Assembly (NCBI RefSeq): GCF_014651055.1
Contig: NZ_BMWD01000001.1
Span: 695,348 to 759,347 of the forward strand
Direction: 5' to 3'
DNA length: 64,000 nucleotides
Source of the DNA: Streptomyces fructofermentans
GTDB taxonomy: Bacteria; Actinomycetota; Actinomycetes; Streptomycetales; Streptomycetaceae
The notes under the pieces were generated by a model that ran no database searches, had not been told where the DNA came from, and was given only the letters and a program-made list of their open reading frames with translations. This document shows, in pieces, positions 27,987 to 35,859 of the stretch (position 1 is the stretch's first letter; every line of letters starts with the position of its first letter). The position numbers and the translations under genes were made by a program.

Positions 27987-29003
27987 TCAGGCCCGGGAGT
28001 TGCGGGCGAGGCCGAGGGCGTACTCCGCCCACCACTGCCCGGCCGCCGGACCGCCGCGGCACTGCCCGTCCGACTCCCCGGGCCGCTTGATCCACAGGAA
28101 GGCGTCCACGAGCGGGTCGCCGGTGTCCGTGGTCGGCGGGGTGCCGAGCGCCCGGCCCGGCGGGTTGCACCAGGTCTGCGAGCGGTCGCCGCGCAGCGGC
28201 CCGTTGCCGTTGCGGCTGGTGTCCACGACGAAGTGCAGTCCGCCGAGCTCCCGCGAGAGCCGGCGGCCGTACTCCGTGGTGACCTCGTCCGTCTGGAAGT
28301 TGGAGACGTTCAGGGCGAAGCCGTCGGCGTTCGCCACGCCCGCGCGCCGCAGCGGTTCGACGAGCCTGCCGGGCTCGTCGATCCAGTCCGGGTTCCCCGC
28401 GTCCAGGTACACCTTCGTGTTCGGCTGCAGTTTCAGCCTGAGGATCGCCTCGGAGAGCAGGTGCTCGCGCTCGGCGTGGTACTCGGCCGGGGTGCAGCCG
28501 TCCGCCATGTGCGCGACCGCGTCGGGCTCCAGCACGACCAGGGCGTCGCTGTCGCCGACGGCCCGTGCGAAGCCCTCGATCCAGTCCAGGTAGGCGGGGG
28601 CGTCCGGCGCCCCGCCCGCCGAGTGCTGCCCGCAGTCGCGGTGCGGGATGTCGTACGCGACGAAGACGGCGGTACGGCCCTCCCGGGCCGCGGCCGCGGT
28701 GGCGGCCCTGATCCTCGGCTCGGGGTCGTCGCCGGGCGGCCAGAGCGCCGCGGGCCGGTCGGCGATCCGCCTCAGCAGCCGGGCGTCCTGTTCGCGCCCC
28801 TCCTTCTCCCACACGCGGACCTGCCGGGCGGCGGGGCTCGACGGGTCGATCCAGAACGGGGACCCGGCGGCGGGGGGCACCGGCCGCGCCGTCGTCTCCC
28901 GGACCGCGGCGCTCCCGCCGGCGTCGGACGGGGACGAGCAGCCCGTGACGACTCCGAGCGCGGCGAGTGCCGCGAGGGTCCGGATACGGGTCGGCCGGAA
29001 CAT
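27987..29003 (-). CDS. GH6-family beta-1,4-glucanase lipoprotein (CslZ-like)
   Basis: A 338-residue secreted cellulase-like enzyme. The signal peptide ends in a lipobox (LGVVTGC), so it should be a lipoprotein. GH6 motifs are visible: AYDIPHRDCGQHS with the catalytic-site Asp, LVVLEPDAVAH with the general acid Asp, DAGNPDWI, and FVVDTSRNGNG. It converges on cslA-glxA with 23 nt between stops; in other Streptomyces the same enzyme accompanies cslA-glxA, so it probably trims or releases the tip glycan. ATG at 29003 is clear. Confidence 0.9.
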   Translation of the reverse strand: MFRPTRIRTLAALAALGVVTGCSSPSDAGGSAAVRETTARPVPPAAGSPFWIDPSSPAARQVRVWEKEGREQDARLLRRIADRPAALWPPGDDPEPRIRAATAAAAREGRTAVFVAYDIPHRDCGQHSAGGAPDAPAYLDWIEGFARAVGDSDALVVLEPDAVAHMADGCTPAEYHAEREHLLSEAILRLKLQPNTKVYLDAGNPDWIDEPGRLVEPLRRAGVANADGFALNVSNFQTDEVTTEYGRRLSRELGGLHFVVDTSRNGNGPLRGDRSQTWCNPPGRALGTPPTTDTGDPLVDAFLWIKRPGESDGQCRGGPAAGQWWAEYALGLARNSRA

Positions 29004-29349
29004 CCTGCCCCCTGGACGAAGGTGACGGTCGGTTACGGAATCCGGTCATCGTCGCACAGCGGGGTCGGGGGACCCGGGTGCGACACCGGTCGCCGCCGTG
29101 CGGCCCCCGGGGCCCTGCGCCCCTTGGCCACGTGGCCTTTCAGGCCTGCTCGGCCCCGCCCGGGCGACGGGAAGGCCACCCGGTCCGGCCTCGGGGCAGT
29201 CACGCTCCGTTCCGGCCGCGGGTCCTCCTCCGGGTCGGCCCCGGTCCCGTCCCGGTCACCCCCGACCCGGCGGCAGGTACCCGTCCCCTCGCGTCGCCCC
29301 GGGTTGTTCCGCCCACGGGCCTTCCGGGCCCGTCGGGTGCAACGGGTCG
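29004..29349. other. Gene-free interval between GH6 gene and ArsR-like gene
   Basis: About 345 bp without a supported gene. It should hold the promoter of the GH6 gene (minus strand). A hairpin near the right end (29315-29333) ends the neighbouring regulator. Long open frames here are GC artefacts. Confidence 0.5.
29315..29333 (-). terminator. 7-bp hairpin after the ArsR-like gene
   Basis: ACGGGCC (29315-29321) and GGCCCGT (29327-29333) pair around TTCCG, 17 nt beyond the stop at 29350 on the minus strand. Confidence 0.6.
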
Positions 29350-30333
29350 TCAGATGCCGCCCGAGGCCAGCGCGATGCCCAGCGGCGTGCGCTCGTACAG
29401 CACCTGGTGGCCGTACCGGCGCGAGACGAGCAGGCCGGCGTCGCGCAGTGCCGACAGATGGGCGGAGACCGACGAGGGCGCGAGGCCGAGGCGGTGCGCC
29501 AGGGACGTCGTGGTGGCGGGTTCGCCGAGCGAGGCGAGCACCGCGGCCCGGCCGCGGCCGAGGACGCGGACCAGGGCCTCGGGGGTGCGGTCGGACGGCT
29601 CTGCCCACAGGCCGCCGATGCCGCGCGCCGGGTAGACGACCGTCGGCTGCCACGGCGGGTCGAAGCCGCTGACCACGTCCGGCCAGGAGAAGGCGCTCGG
29701 CATCAGCACCAGACCCTGGCCGCCGAGTTCGCGTACGTGCTCGCCGTTCGCGTCGACCGTGAGCGTGCCCGACTCCCAGGCGAACCGGCGGTCCAGTTCG
29801 GGCAGGAGTCCGCGCAGGCCCACCTCGGCGAGCCGGCGCGAGTGGAAGAGGACGTCGGCCTCCAGGAGGGCTCGCAGCCGCGGCCAGTCCGGCTCGACCA
29901 GGGCGTGCCAGGCGGCCTCCAAGGTGTCCGACAGTTCACGCACCGCGCGGGCCGGGTCGGCGAGCATGGCCCGGCCTCGCTCCGAGTCCGCGGCGCCGGG
30001 GGTGTCCGCGAGGGAGCGCGCCATCTCGGTCCGGGCGACGCGCGGGTCCGTCGCGCGGACCGCCCCGATCTCCGCCTCGAAGGTCGCCGCCGGTCCGATC
30101 GCGGGCGGCATCAGCCAGTCCGGGCTGTTGCCGTGCCGCGGCATGAGCAGCCACAGGGACTCCAGGTCCAGGCAGACCGCCGCCGCGCGGGTGCGGCGCA
30201 GCCAGGGCGAGTGGTAGCCCTGCCGCTCGGGCCGCCGCAGGGTGCGCACGGCCTCGTGGGTCTCCCACAGCGGCGAGAGCGCGAAGCGGCAGTGGAGCAG
30301 GTCCTCCTCACCGAAGTGCAGACGCAGCGGCAC
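29350..30333 (-). CDS. ArsR-type winged-helix regulator with DUF5937-like N-terminal domain
   Basis: A 327-residue protein: an N-terminal effector-type domain of about 240 residues that is common in Streptomyces, then an ArsR winged helix at the C-terminus (ATTTSLAHRLGLAPSSVSAHLSALRDAGLL, then RRYGHQVLYERTPLG). No metal-binding Cys box, so a small-molecule signal is likelier than metals. GTG at 30333 is preceded by GGAAGGGGGAG. It diverges from an MFS exporter and probably represses it; a candidate operator lies between them. Confidence 0.85.
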   Translation of the reverse strand: MPLRLHFGEEDLLHCRFALSPLWETHEAVRTLRRPERQGYHSPWLRRTRAAAVCLDLESLWLLMPRHGNSPDWLMPPAIGPAATFEAEIGAVRATDPRVARTEMARSLADTPGAADSERGRAMLADPARAVRELSDTLEAAWHALVEPDWPRLRALLEADVLFHSRRLAEVGLRGLLPELDRRFAWESGTLTVDANGEHVRELGGQGLVLMPSAFSWPDVVSGFDPPWQPTVVYPARGIGGLWAEPSDRTPEALVRVLGRGRAAVLASLGEPATTTSLAHRLGLAPSSVSAHLSALRDAGLLVSRRYGHQVLYERTPLGIALASGGI

Positions 30334-30370
30334 GGCGGCTCCCCCCTTCCTGTCCCTGTTCCCGACCCCC

Positions 30371-30490
30371 GCCCCGGACCGCGTGCCGACCCCCGCCCCG
30401 GACCGCGTGCCGACCCCCGCCCCGGACCGCGTGCCGACCCCCGCCCCGGACCGCGTGCCGGACGCCGGCCCGGACCGCGTGCCGGGTCGG
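30371..30490. repeat. 24-bp minisatellite, five copies
   Basis: Unit begins GCCCCGGACCGCG. Copies start at 30371, 30395, 30419, 30443 and 30467; the first three are identical, the fourth and fifth diverge at the 3' end. No spacers, so this is a tandem repeat and not CRISPR. It sits between the regulator start and the exporter operator. Confidence 0.95.
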
Positions 30491-30517
30491 GCGTGGTGCC
30501 GGGGCCGGCCGATGATT

Positions 30518-30554
30518 CGGCCTCCGCCGAAACTTTACGGATCGGCGGAGGCCG
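30518..30554. promoter_or_regulatory. 13-bp-arm inverted repeat, candidate operator of the exporter
   Basis: CGGCCTCCGCCGA (30518-30530) and TCGGCGGAGGCCG (30542-30554) are perfectly complementary around an AT-rich 11-bp centre (AACTTTACGGA). It lies 17 nt before the MFS start codon, where a repressor would block transcription, or an RNA hairpin would block translation. The adjacent ArsR-type protein is the obvious ligand. Confidence 0.65.
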
Positions 30555-30571
30555 CCGTCAGGGTGGGGCCC

Positions 30572-31867
30572 ATGTCCGCACACCCCACACCGTCCGGGAC
30601 CGCGTCGGGTCCCACCGGCTACCGGCCCGTCTTCGCCGTACGCGAGTTCCGGGCCGTCTTCGCCGCCCACGCCCTCTCCCTGCTCGGGGTCGTCGTCGCC
30701 GAGATCTCGCTGACCGTGCTCGTCTACCGGCTGACCGGTTCGCCCCTGCTCAGCGCGCTGGCGTTCGCGCTGGGCTTCCTGCCCTACCTGATCGGCGGGA
30801 CCCTGCTCTCCGGGGTCGCGGACCGCTTCCCCGCCCGGCGCGTGCTCGTCGTGTGCGACCTGGTGTGCGCCGGGTGCGCGGCCCTCATGGCGCTGCCGAT
30901 GGCACCGGTGGCCCTGCTGCTGGCGCTGCGCTGCGTCATCGCGGCCGTCTCGCCCGTGTTCGGCGGGACGCGGATGGCGACGCTCACCGAGATCCTCGGC
31001 GACGGCGACCTGTTCGTGCTCGGCCGCTCGCTGCTGCGCATCGTGTCGCAGAGCGCCGTGCTCGTGGGCTTCGGGCTCGGCGGTGTGCTCCTCACGTTCG
31101 TACCGCCGCGCGGCGCGCTCGTCGTCACCGTGGCCACCTTCCTCGCCTCGGCGCTGCTGCTGCGCTTCGGGACCCGCCGCAGGCCCGCCCGGGCCGGCGG
31201 CGCCTCGCTCGTGAGGTACTCGCTCTCCGGGGCGCGGCAGGTCCTCGCGCACCGGCGGATCAGGGCGCTGCTGCTGCTCCTGTGGGTGCCGCCGATGTTC
31301 GTCGTCGCGCCCGAGGCCCTCGCTGCCGCGTACGCCGACGAGATCGGCGTCGGCACGGCCTGGGTGGGACTGCTGATGTGCGCGATGCCGGTCGGGACGA
31401 TCGCGGGGGAGCTGTACGCCGGCGCGGCGCTGTCGCCCGCGGCCCGCTCCCGCATCGTGCTGCCGCTCGCGTGCTGCGGCCTGCTCCCGCTGCTCGTCTA
31501 CCCGTTCGGTCCGGGCCTCGGCTGGATCCTGCTCGCGCTCCTGCTGGCCGGGTCGGCGGGCGCGTACACCCTCGGTCTCGACCGCTGGTTCGTGGACGCG
31601 GTGCCCGAGGAGCTGCGGGGCCGGGCCATGACCGTGCACACGGCGGGACTGATGACGATCCAGGGGGTGGGCATGGCGCTGGCCGGGGCCGCCGCGGAGT
31701 TCTGGCCCGTCAGCACGGTGGTCGGCGGGATCGGGGTCGCGGGGACCGTGTGCTGCGCCCTCCTGGCGCTGGAGGTCGGGCGGACGGGACGCGAGGGGCG
31801 GGCGGCGGAGCGCGGTCCGGTACCGAGGCGCGAGACGGGGGCTGACCACCATATGACCGGCCGGTAG
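30572..31867 (+). CDS. MFS transporter, exporter-like
   Basis: A 431-residue protein with about 12 hydrophobic segments. The loop 2-3 motif is degenerate (GVADRFPARRVLVVCDL), typical of the MFS drug-efflux group of Actinobacteria. The Gly/Ala-rich helices and short polar tail fit an exporter. ATG at 30572; the frame is open far upstream through the repeat array but that part looks noncoding. Start is only 17 nt from the operator-like repeat. The stop is 10 nt before the MarR start, so they may be co-transcribed. Confidence 0.85.
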   Translation: MSAHPTPSGTASGPTGYRPVFAVREFRAVFAAHALSLLGVVVAEISLTVLVYRLTGSPLLSALAFALGFLPYLIGGTLLSGVADRFPARRVLVVCDLVCAGCAALMALPMAPVALLLALRCVIAAVSPVFGGTRMATLTEILGDGDLFVLGRSLLRIVSQSAVLVGFGLGGVLLTFVPPRGALVVTVATFLASALLLRFGTRRRPARAGGASLVRYSLSGARQVLAHRRIRALLLLLWVPPMFVVAPEALAAAYADEIGVGTAWVGLLMCAMPVGTIAGELYAGAALSPAARSRIVLPLACCGLLPLLVYPFGPGLGWILLALLLAGSAGAYTLGLDRWFVDAVPEELRGRAMTVHTAGLMTIQGVGMALAGAAAEFWPVSTVVGGIGVAGTVCCALLALEVGRTGREGRAAERGPVPRRETGADHHMTGR

Positions 31868-31877
31868 GGTCTTTGCC

Positions 31878-32387
31878 GTGCCGAAGCCGCTCAGTCTTGC
31901 CTTCGATCCCATCGCCCGTGCCGACGAGCACTGGAAGCAGCGCTGGGGGTCCGTGCCCTCCATGGCCGCGATCACCTCGATCATGCGCGCCCACCAGATC
32001 CTGCTCGCGGAGGTCGACGCGGTCGTCAAGCCGTACGAGCTGACCTTCGCGCGTTACGAGGCCCTGGTGCTGCTCACCTTCTCCAAGGCGGGCGAGCTGC
32101 CCATGTCCAAGATCGGTGAGCGCCTGATGGTCCACCCGACCTCGGTGACGAACACGGTGGACCGGCTCGTGCGGTCCGGGCTCGTCGACAAGCGCCCCAA
32201 CCCCAACGACGGGCGCGGCACGCTCGCCTCCATCACCGACAAGGGCCGCGAGGCGTGCGACGCCGCCACGCGCGACCTGATGGCGATGGACTTCGGACTC
32301 GGCGCCTACGACGCCGAGGAGTGCCGGGAGATCTTCGCCATGCTGCGGCCGCTGCGGGTGGCGGCGAACGACTTCGACGCGGAGTAG
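31878..32387 (+). CDS. MarR-family transcriptional regulator
   Basis: A 169-residue MarR protein with a long N-terminal helix (FDPIARADEHWKQRWG) followed by the winged helix MSKIGERLMVHPTSVTNTVDRLV and wing NPNDGRGTLASIT. GTG start at 31878. The N-terminal signature is shared by a conserved Streptomyces subgroup found next to icmA. It may co-regulate the acyl-CoA mutase or the exporter upstream; the sequence does not decide. Confidence 0.88.
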   Translation: MPKPLSLAFDPIARADEHWKQRWGSVPSMAAITSIMRAHQILLAEVDAVVKPYELTFARYEALVLLTFSKAGELPMSKIGERLMVHPTSVTNTVDRLVRSGLVDKRPNPNDGRGTLASITDKGREACDAATRDLMAMDFGLGAYDAEECREIFAMLRPLRVAANDFDAE

Positions 32388-32483
32388 GCCGGTCCGGCGA
32401 GGAGCCGGCGGGCCGCCGCGGGGCGGGGCGACGGGGCCGGGGCGCCGGAAGATCGCCCCGGACCGGCGGATACGCTCGGTGCC

Positions 32484-32822
32484 ATGAAAAAGAGCGTGCT
32501 GACCCGCTACCGCGTCATGGCCTTCGTCACCGGTGTCCTGCTGGTCCTGCTGACCCTCGGCGTGATCGCCAAGTACCTCACGGACCTCGACGGCGCCGCC
32601 GACTTCACGCGCGTCGTCGGCATCGCGCACGGCTGGCTGTACGTCCTCTACCTGGTCTTCGCCTTCGACCTGGGCTCCAAGGCGAAGTGGCCGGTCGGCA
32701 AGCAGGTGTGGGTGCTGCTCGCGGGCACGATCCCCACGGCCGCCTTCTTCGTGGAGCGCAAGGTCACCCGGGAGCTGGAGGCCGGGGTCGTGGACGGCCC
32801 CGCCGCCGTGGCCAAGGCCTGA
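32484..32822 (+). CDS. DUF3817 small membrane protein (copy 2)
   Basis: A 112-residue protein with three hydrophobic segments and the same family motif (GWLYVLYLVFAFDLGSKAKW, then IPTAAFFVERK) as copy 1 at 23299. ATG at 32484 sits directly after the MarR gene. It lies immediately upstream of icmA. Function unknown. Confidence 0.85.
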   Translation: MKKSVLTRYRVMAFVTGVLLVLLTLGVIAKYLTDLDGAADFTRVVGIAHGWLYVLYLVFAFDLGSKAKWPVGKQVWVLLAGTIPTAAFFVERKVTRELEAGVVDGPAAVAKA

Positions 32823-32950
32823 CGCACGGCGACCGCGGCGACCGCGGCGTCCGCGGCGTCCATCGGGACCGCGGCGTCCCTGCCGTCCCCCGCGCGCACG
32901 ACGGCGCCGATACCGCCACGGGAGTGATCCGTGGCGGTCTCCCATCGACA

Positions 32951-32972
32951 TTTACTAGGACGTCCTAGTAAA
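32951..32972. promoter_or_regulatory. 22-bp perfect palindrome over the icmA promoter
   Basis: TTTACTAGGAC on each strand meets without a spacer (32951-32961 / 32962-32972). The right half contains TAGTAA, a plausible -10, and the ATG of icmA begins 9 nt after the palindrome with no good Shine-Dalgarno, so the message is probably nearly leaderless. A dimeric repressor bound here would cover the -10. Confidence 0.75.
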
Positions 32973-32981
32973 TTCGACGGC

Positions 32982-34682
32982 ATGGACGCAGAAGCCATCG
33001 AGGAAGGCCGCCGACGCTGGCAGGCCCGCTACGACGCCTCGCGCAAGCGCGAGGCCGATTTCACCACGCTCTCCGGTGACCCCGTGGAGCCGGTGTACGG
33101 GCCCCGGCCCGGGGACGCGTACGAGGGGTTCGAGCGCATCGGCTGGCCCGGCGAGTACCCCTACACGCGCGGGCTCCACGCCACGGGCTACCGGGGGCGG
33201 ACGTGGACCATCCGGCAGTTCGCCGGCTTCGGCAACGCCGAGCAGACCAACGAGCGCTACAAGACGATCCTCGCCAACGGCGGCGGCGGGCTCTCCGTGG
33301 CGTTCGACATGCCGACGCTGATGGGGCGCGACTCCGACGACCCGCGCGCGCTGGGCGAGGTCGGGCACTGCGGGGTCGCCATCGACTCCGCCGCCGACAT
33401 GGAGGTCCTGTTCCAGGACATCCCGCTGGGCGACGTGACCACGTCCATGACGATCAGCGGCCCGGCCGTCCCGGTCTTCTGCATGTACCTGGTCGCCGCG
33501 GAGCGGCAGGGCGTCGACCCGGCCGCGCTCAACGGCACGCTCCAGACGGACATCTTCAAGGAGTACATCGCCCAGAAGGAGTGGCTCTTCCAGCCCGAGC
33601 CGCACCTGCGCCTCATCGGCGACCTGATGGAGCACTGCGCGACCGGCATCCCCGCGTACAAGCCCCTCTCGGTGTCCGGCTACCACATCCGCGAGGCCGG
33701 CTCGACGGCCGCGCAGGAGCTGGCGTACACGCTGGCCGACGGGTTCGGCTACGTGGAACTCGGCATGTCCCGCGGCCTGGACGTGGATGTCTTCGCCCCC
33801 GGCCTCTCCTTCTTCTTCGACGCGCACCTCGACTTCTTCGAGGAGATCGCCAAGTTCCGCGCGGCGCGCAGGATCTGGGCCCGCTGGATGCGCGACGTGT
33901 ACGGCGCCCGGACGGACAAGGCGCAGTGGCTGCGCTTCCACACGCAGACCGCGGGCGTCTCGCTGACCGCCCAGCAGCCGTACAACAACGTCGTACGGAC
34001 CGCGGTCGAGGCGCTCGCCGCGGTGCTCGGCGGGACCAACTCGCTGCACACCAACGCCCTGGACGAGACCCTCGCGCTGCCGTCGGAGCAGGCGGCGGAG
34101 ATCGCCCTGCGCACGCAGCAGGTGCTGATGGAGGAGATCGGCGTCGTCAACGTGGCCGACCCGCTGGGCGGTTCCTGGTACGTCGAGCAGCTCACGGACC
34201 GGATCGAGGCCGACGCGGAGCGGATCTTCGAGCAGATCAAGGAGCGCGGGCTGCGGGCGCACCCCGACGGTGTGCACCCCATCGGGCCGATCACCTCGGG
34301 CATCCTGCGCGGGATCGAGGACGGCTGGTTCACCGGGGAGATCGCCGAGTCCGCGTTCCAGTACCAGCAGGCCCTGGAGAAGGGCGACAAGCGGGTCGTG
34401 GGCGTCAACGTCCACCACGGCTCCGTCACCGGGGACCTGGAGATCCTGCGGGTCAGCCACGAGGTCGAGCGGGAGCAGGTGCGCTCGCTCGGCGAACGCA
34501 GGACGGCCCGCGACGACGCGGCGGTGACGAGCGCGCTGGCCGCGATGCTCGCGGCCGCGCGCGACGGCTCGAACATGATCGGCCCGATGCTGGACGCGGT
34601 GCGGGCCGAGGCGACCCTGGGCGAGATCTGCGGCGTGCTGCGGGACGAGTGGGGGGTGTACACGGAGCCGGCCGGCTTCTAG
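32982..34682 (+). CDS. icmA: Isobutyryl-CoA mutase large subunit IcmA
   Basis: Adenosylcobalamin-dependent rearrangement of isobutyryl-CoA to n-butyryl-CoA, linking valine breakdown and polyketide precursor supply. The 566-residue product equals the length of characterised IcmA. Two specificity residues distinguish it from methylmalonyl-CoA mutase: Phe80 (TIRQFAGFGNAEQTN, Tyr in MCM) and Gln198 (EYIAQKEW, Arg in MCM); both match IcmA. ATG at 32982 is chosen although the frame opens at 32931. The small B12-binding subunit IcmB is not in the window. MeaB at 16.2 kb could be its chaperone. Confidence 0.95.
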   Translation: MDAEAIEEGRRRWQARYDASRKREADFTTLSGDPVEPVYGPRPGDAYEGFERIGWPGEYPYTRGLHATGYRGRTWTIRQFAGFGNAEQTNERYKTILANGGGGLSVAFDMPTLMGRDSDDPRALGEVGHCGVAIDSAADMEVLFQDIPLGDVTTSMTISGPAVPVFCMYLVAAERQGVDPAALNGTLQTDIFKEYIAQKEWLFQPEPHLRLIGDLMEHCATGIPAYKPLSVSGYHIREAGSTAAQELAYTLADGFGYVELGMSRGLDVDVFAPGLSFFFDAHLDFFEEIAKFRAARRIWARWMRDVYGARTDKAQWLRFHTQTAGVSLTAQQPYNNVVRTAVEALAAVLGGTNSLHTNALDETLALPSEQAAEIALRTQQVLMEEIGVVNVADPLGGSWYVEQLTDRIEADAERIFEQIKERGLRAHPDGVHPIGPITSGILRGIEDGWFTGEIAESAFQYQQALEKGDKRVVGVNVHHGSVTGDLEILRVSHEVEREQVRSLGERRTARDDAAVTSALAAMLAAARDGSNMIGPMLDAVRAEATLGEICGVLRDEWGVYTEPAGF

Positions 34683-34735
34683 GCCGCGCGGTCCGTGCCG
34701 CCCCCGTCCCGCCGCGGGCCACGGCCCCTGCGCGG

Positions 34736-34795
34736 AGCCCCGCCCGTGACGACCCCCGGGCGGGGCTCTCGCGCGTACGGGGGTCGTCACGGGCG
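34736..34795. terminator. Two mutually exclusive hairpins after icmA
   Basis: Hairpin A: 34741-34758 pairs with 34778-34795 (18 bp perfect, 19-nt loop). Hairpin B: 34736-34746 pairs with 34757-34767 (11 bp perfect, 10-nt loop). They share bases 34741-34758, so only one can form. It lies between convergent icmA and tetR. A terminator is likely; switching would be an inference. Confidence 0.75.
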
Positions 34796-34953
34796 TGGTT
34801 GCGGGGCCTTCCCGTCCGGAGGGTTCCCCGCAGGGGTGCAGGAGGCCGCCGGGCCTTCCGTCCGGGAGGTTCCCCCGCAGGGCCCGTACGGGGCCGCCCG
34901 GGCCTCCCCGGGGCGCGGCTCCGCGGGCTTCCGGCAGCGGCTCCCGACGCGGC

Positions 34954-35607
34954 TCACCCGGGGAGTTCGCCCGGGGGTCCGTTCTGGGCCGCCGCCGCTC
35001 CCGCGAGTCCGAGCAGCAGGACCCTGGTGAAGCCCCGGGCCCACTCGAGGTCCACCGGCTCCGCGCTCACCAGGGTGCGGTGCACCACGGCGCCCGCCAC
35101 CACGTCGAAGATCAGGTCCGCGGTACGGGCGGCCGACCCGGGGTCCTCCTCCGCGGGCAGCTCGCCGCGGGCCTGCGCGCGCGTGCGCCCCTCCAGGACG
35201 AGGCGCTTCTGCCGGTCGACGACGGACGCGCGGATGCGTTCCCGCAGCGCGTCGTCCCGCGTCGACTCGGCCAGCACGGCCATCAGCCCGCTCTTCGCCT
35301 CGGGCCGGGCCAGGATCGCGGCGAACTGGAGCACCACGCCCTCGATGTCGGCGGCCAGGCTGCCCCGGTCGGGCAGTTCCAGCTCGTCGAAGAGCGCCGC
35401 CACCGCGTCGACCACCAGTTCGTTCTTGCCCGCCCAGCGGCGGTAGAGGGTCGTCTTGGCCACCCCGGCGCGCGTCGCCACGTCCCCCAACGTGAGCTTG
35501 GACCAACCCAGTTCGACCAGGGCCGCCCGGGTCGCCGCCAGGATCGCCGCGTCGGCAGCGACGCTGCGGGGGCGTCCCGTACGGGGGGCGGAAGCGGGTC
35601 TGTGCAT
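34954..35607 (-). CDS. TetR-family transcriptional regulator
   Basis: A 217-residue regulator with HTH LTLGDVATRAGVAKTTLYRRWAGKNELVVDAV at residues about 38-68 and a helical ligand domain. The ATG at 35607 (MHRPASAPRTGRP) is chosen; the frame is open into the next gene on the other strand, which is an artefact. It diverges from the thioredoxin-TPR gene. A 17-bp inverted repeat of TetR type lies in the 250-bp gap. Confidence 0.9.
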   Translation of the reverse strand: MHRPASAPRTGRPRSVAADAAILAATRAALVELGWSKLTLGDVATRAGVAKTTLYRRWAGKNELVVDAVAALFDELELPDRGSLAADIEGVVLQFAAILARPEAKSGLMAVLAESTRDDALRERIRASVVDRQKRLVLEGRTRAQARGELPAEEDPGSAARTADLIFDVVAGAVVHRTLVSAEPVDLEWARGFTRVLLLGLAGAAAAQNGPPGELPG

Positions 35608-35705
35608 GTCGGCGACCCTATCCGGGCGCACGGGCGGCGGCCTGGTGAGGGAGATCACCGGAAGTTCACCGGAGGAGGCCTCCCGCGACCCCCGCCCGGG
35701 AGTTA

Positions 35706-35722
35706 CGCTACGACTCGTAGCG
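35706..35722. promoter_or_regulatory. TetR-type inverted repeat CGCTACG-ACT-CGTAGCG
   Basis: Seven-base perfect arms (35706-35712, 35716-35722) around a 3-bp centre, in the divergent promoter region between the TetR gene and the thioredoxin-TPR gene. The site resembles operators of TetR proteins that recognise CTACG half-sites. Confidence 0.6.
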
Positions 35723-35859
35723 AAAGCGTATGGGCGGGCACCGTGGAACGAGCGACAACCACGCGGGCGCCAGGTGGGGACCGGGCGCCGGGACGAACTG
35801 ACGGGACCGGCTTTCACAACGCTTTTCACACAGGCGCGCGGAGGGGGGAGGATAGGCGC

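Noticed and set aside
24163..29049. Very long open frames (more than 1600 codons) on both strands over cslA-glxA-GH6
   Set aside because: They are shadows of genuine genes with strong third-position GC; products are rich in Arg, Gly and Pro with no conserved motifs, while the accepted frames carry complete family signatures.
30371..30490. CRISPR-like array
   Set aside because: Units are directly tandem with no spacers and no cas genes nearby; the same holds for 53503-53619, 40029-40082 and 17323-17362.
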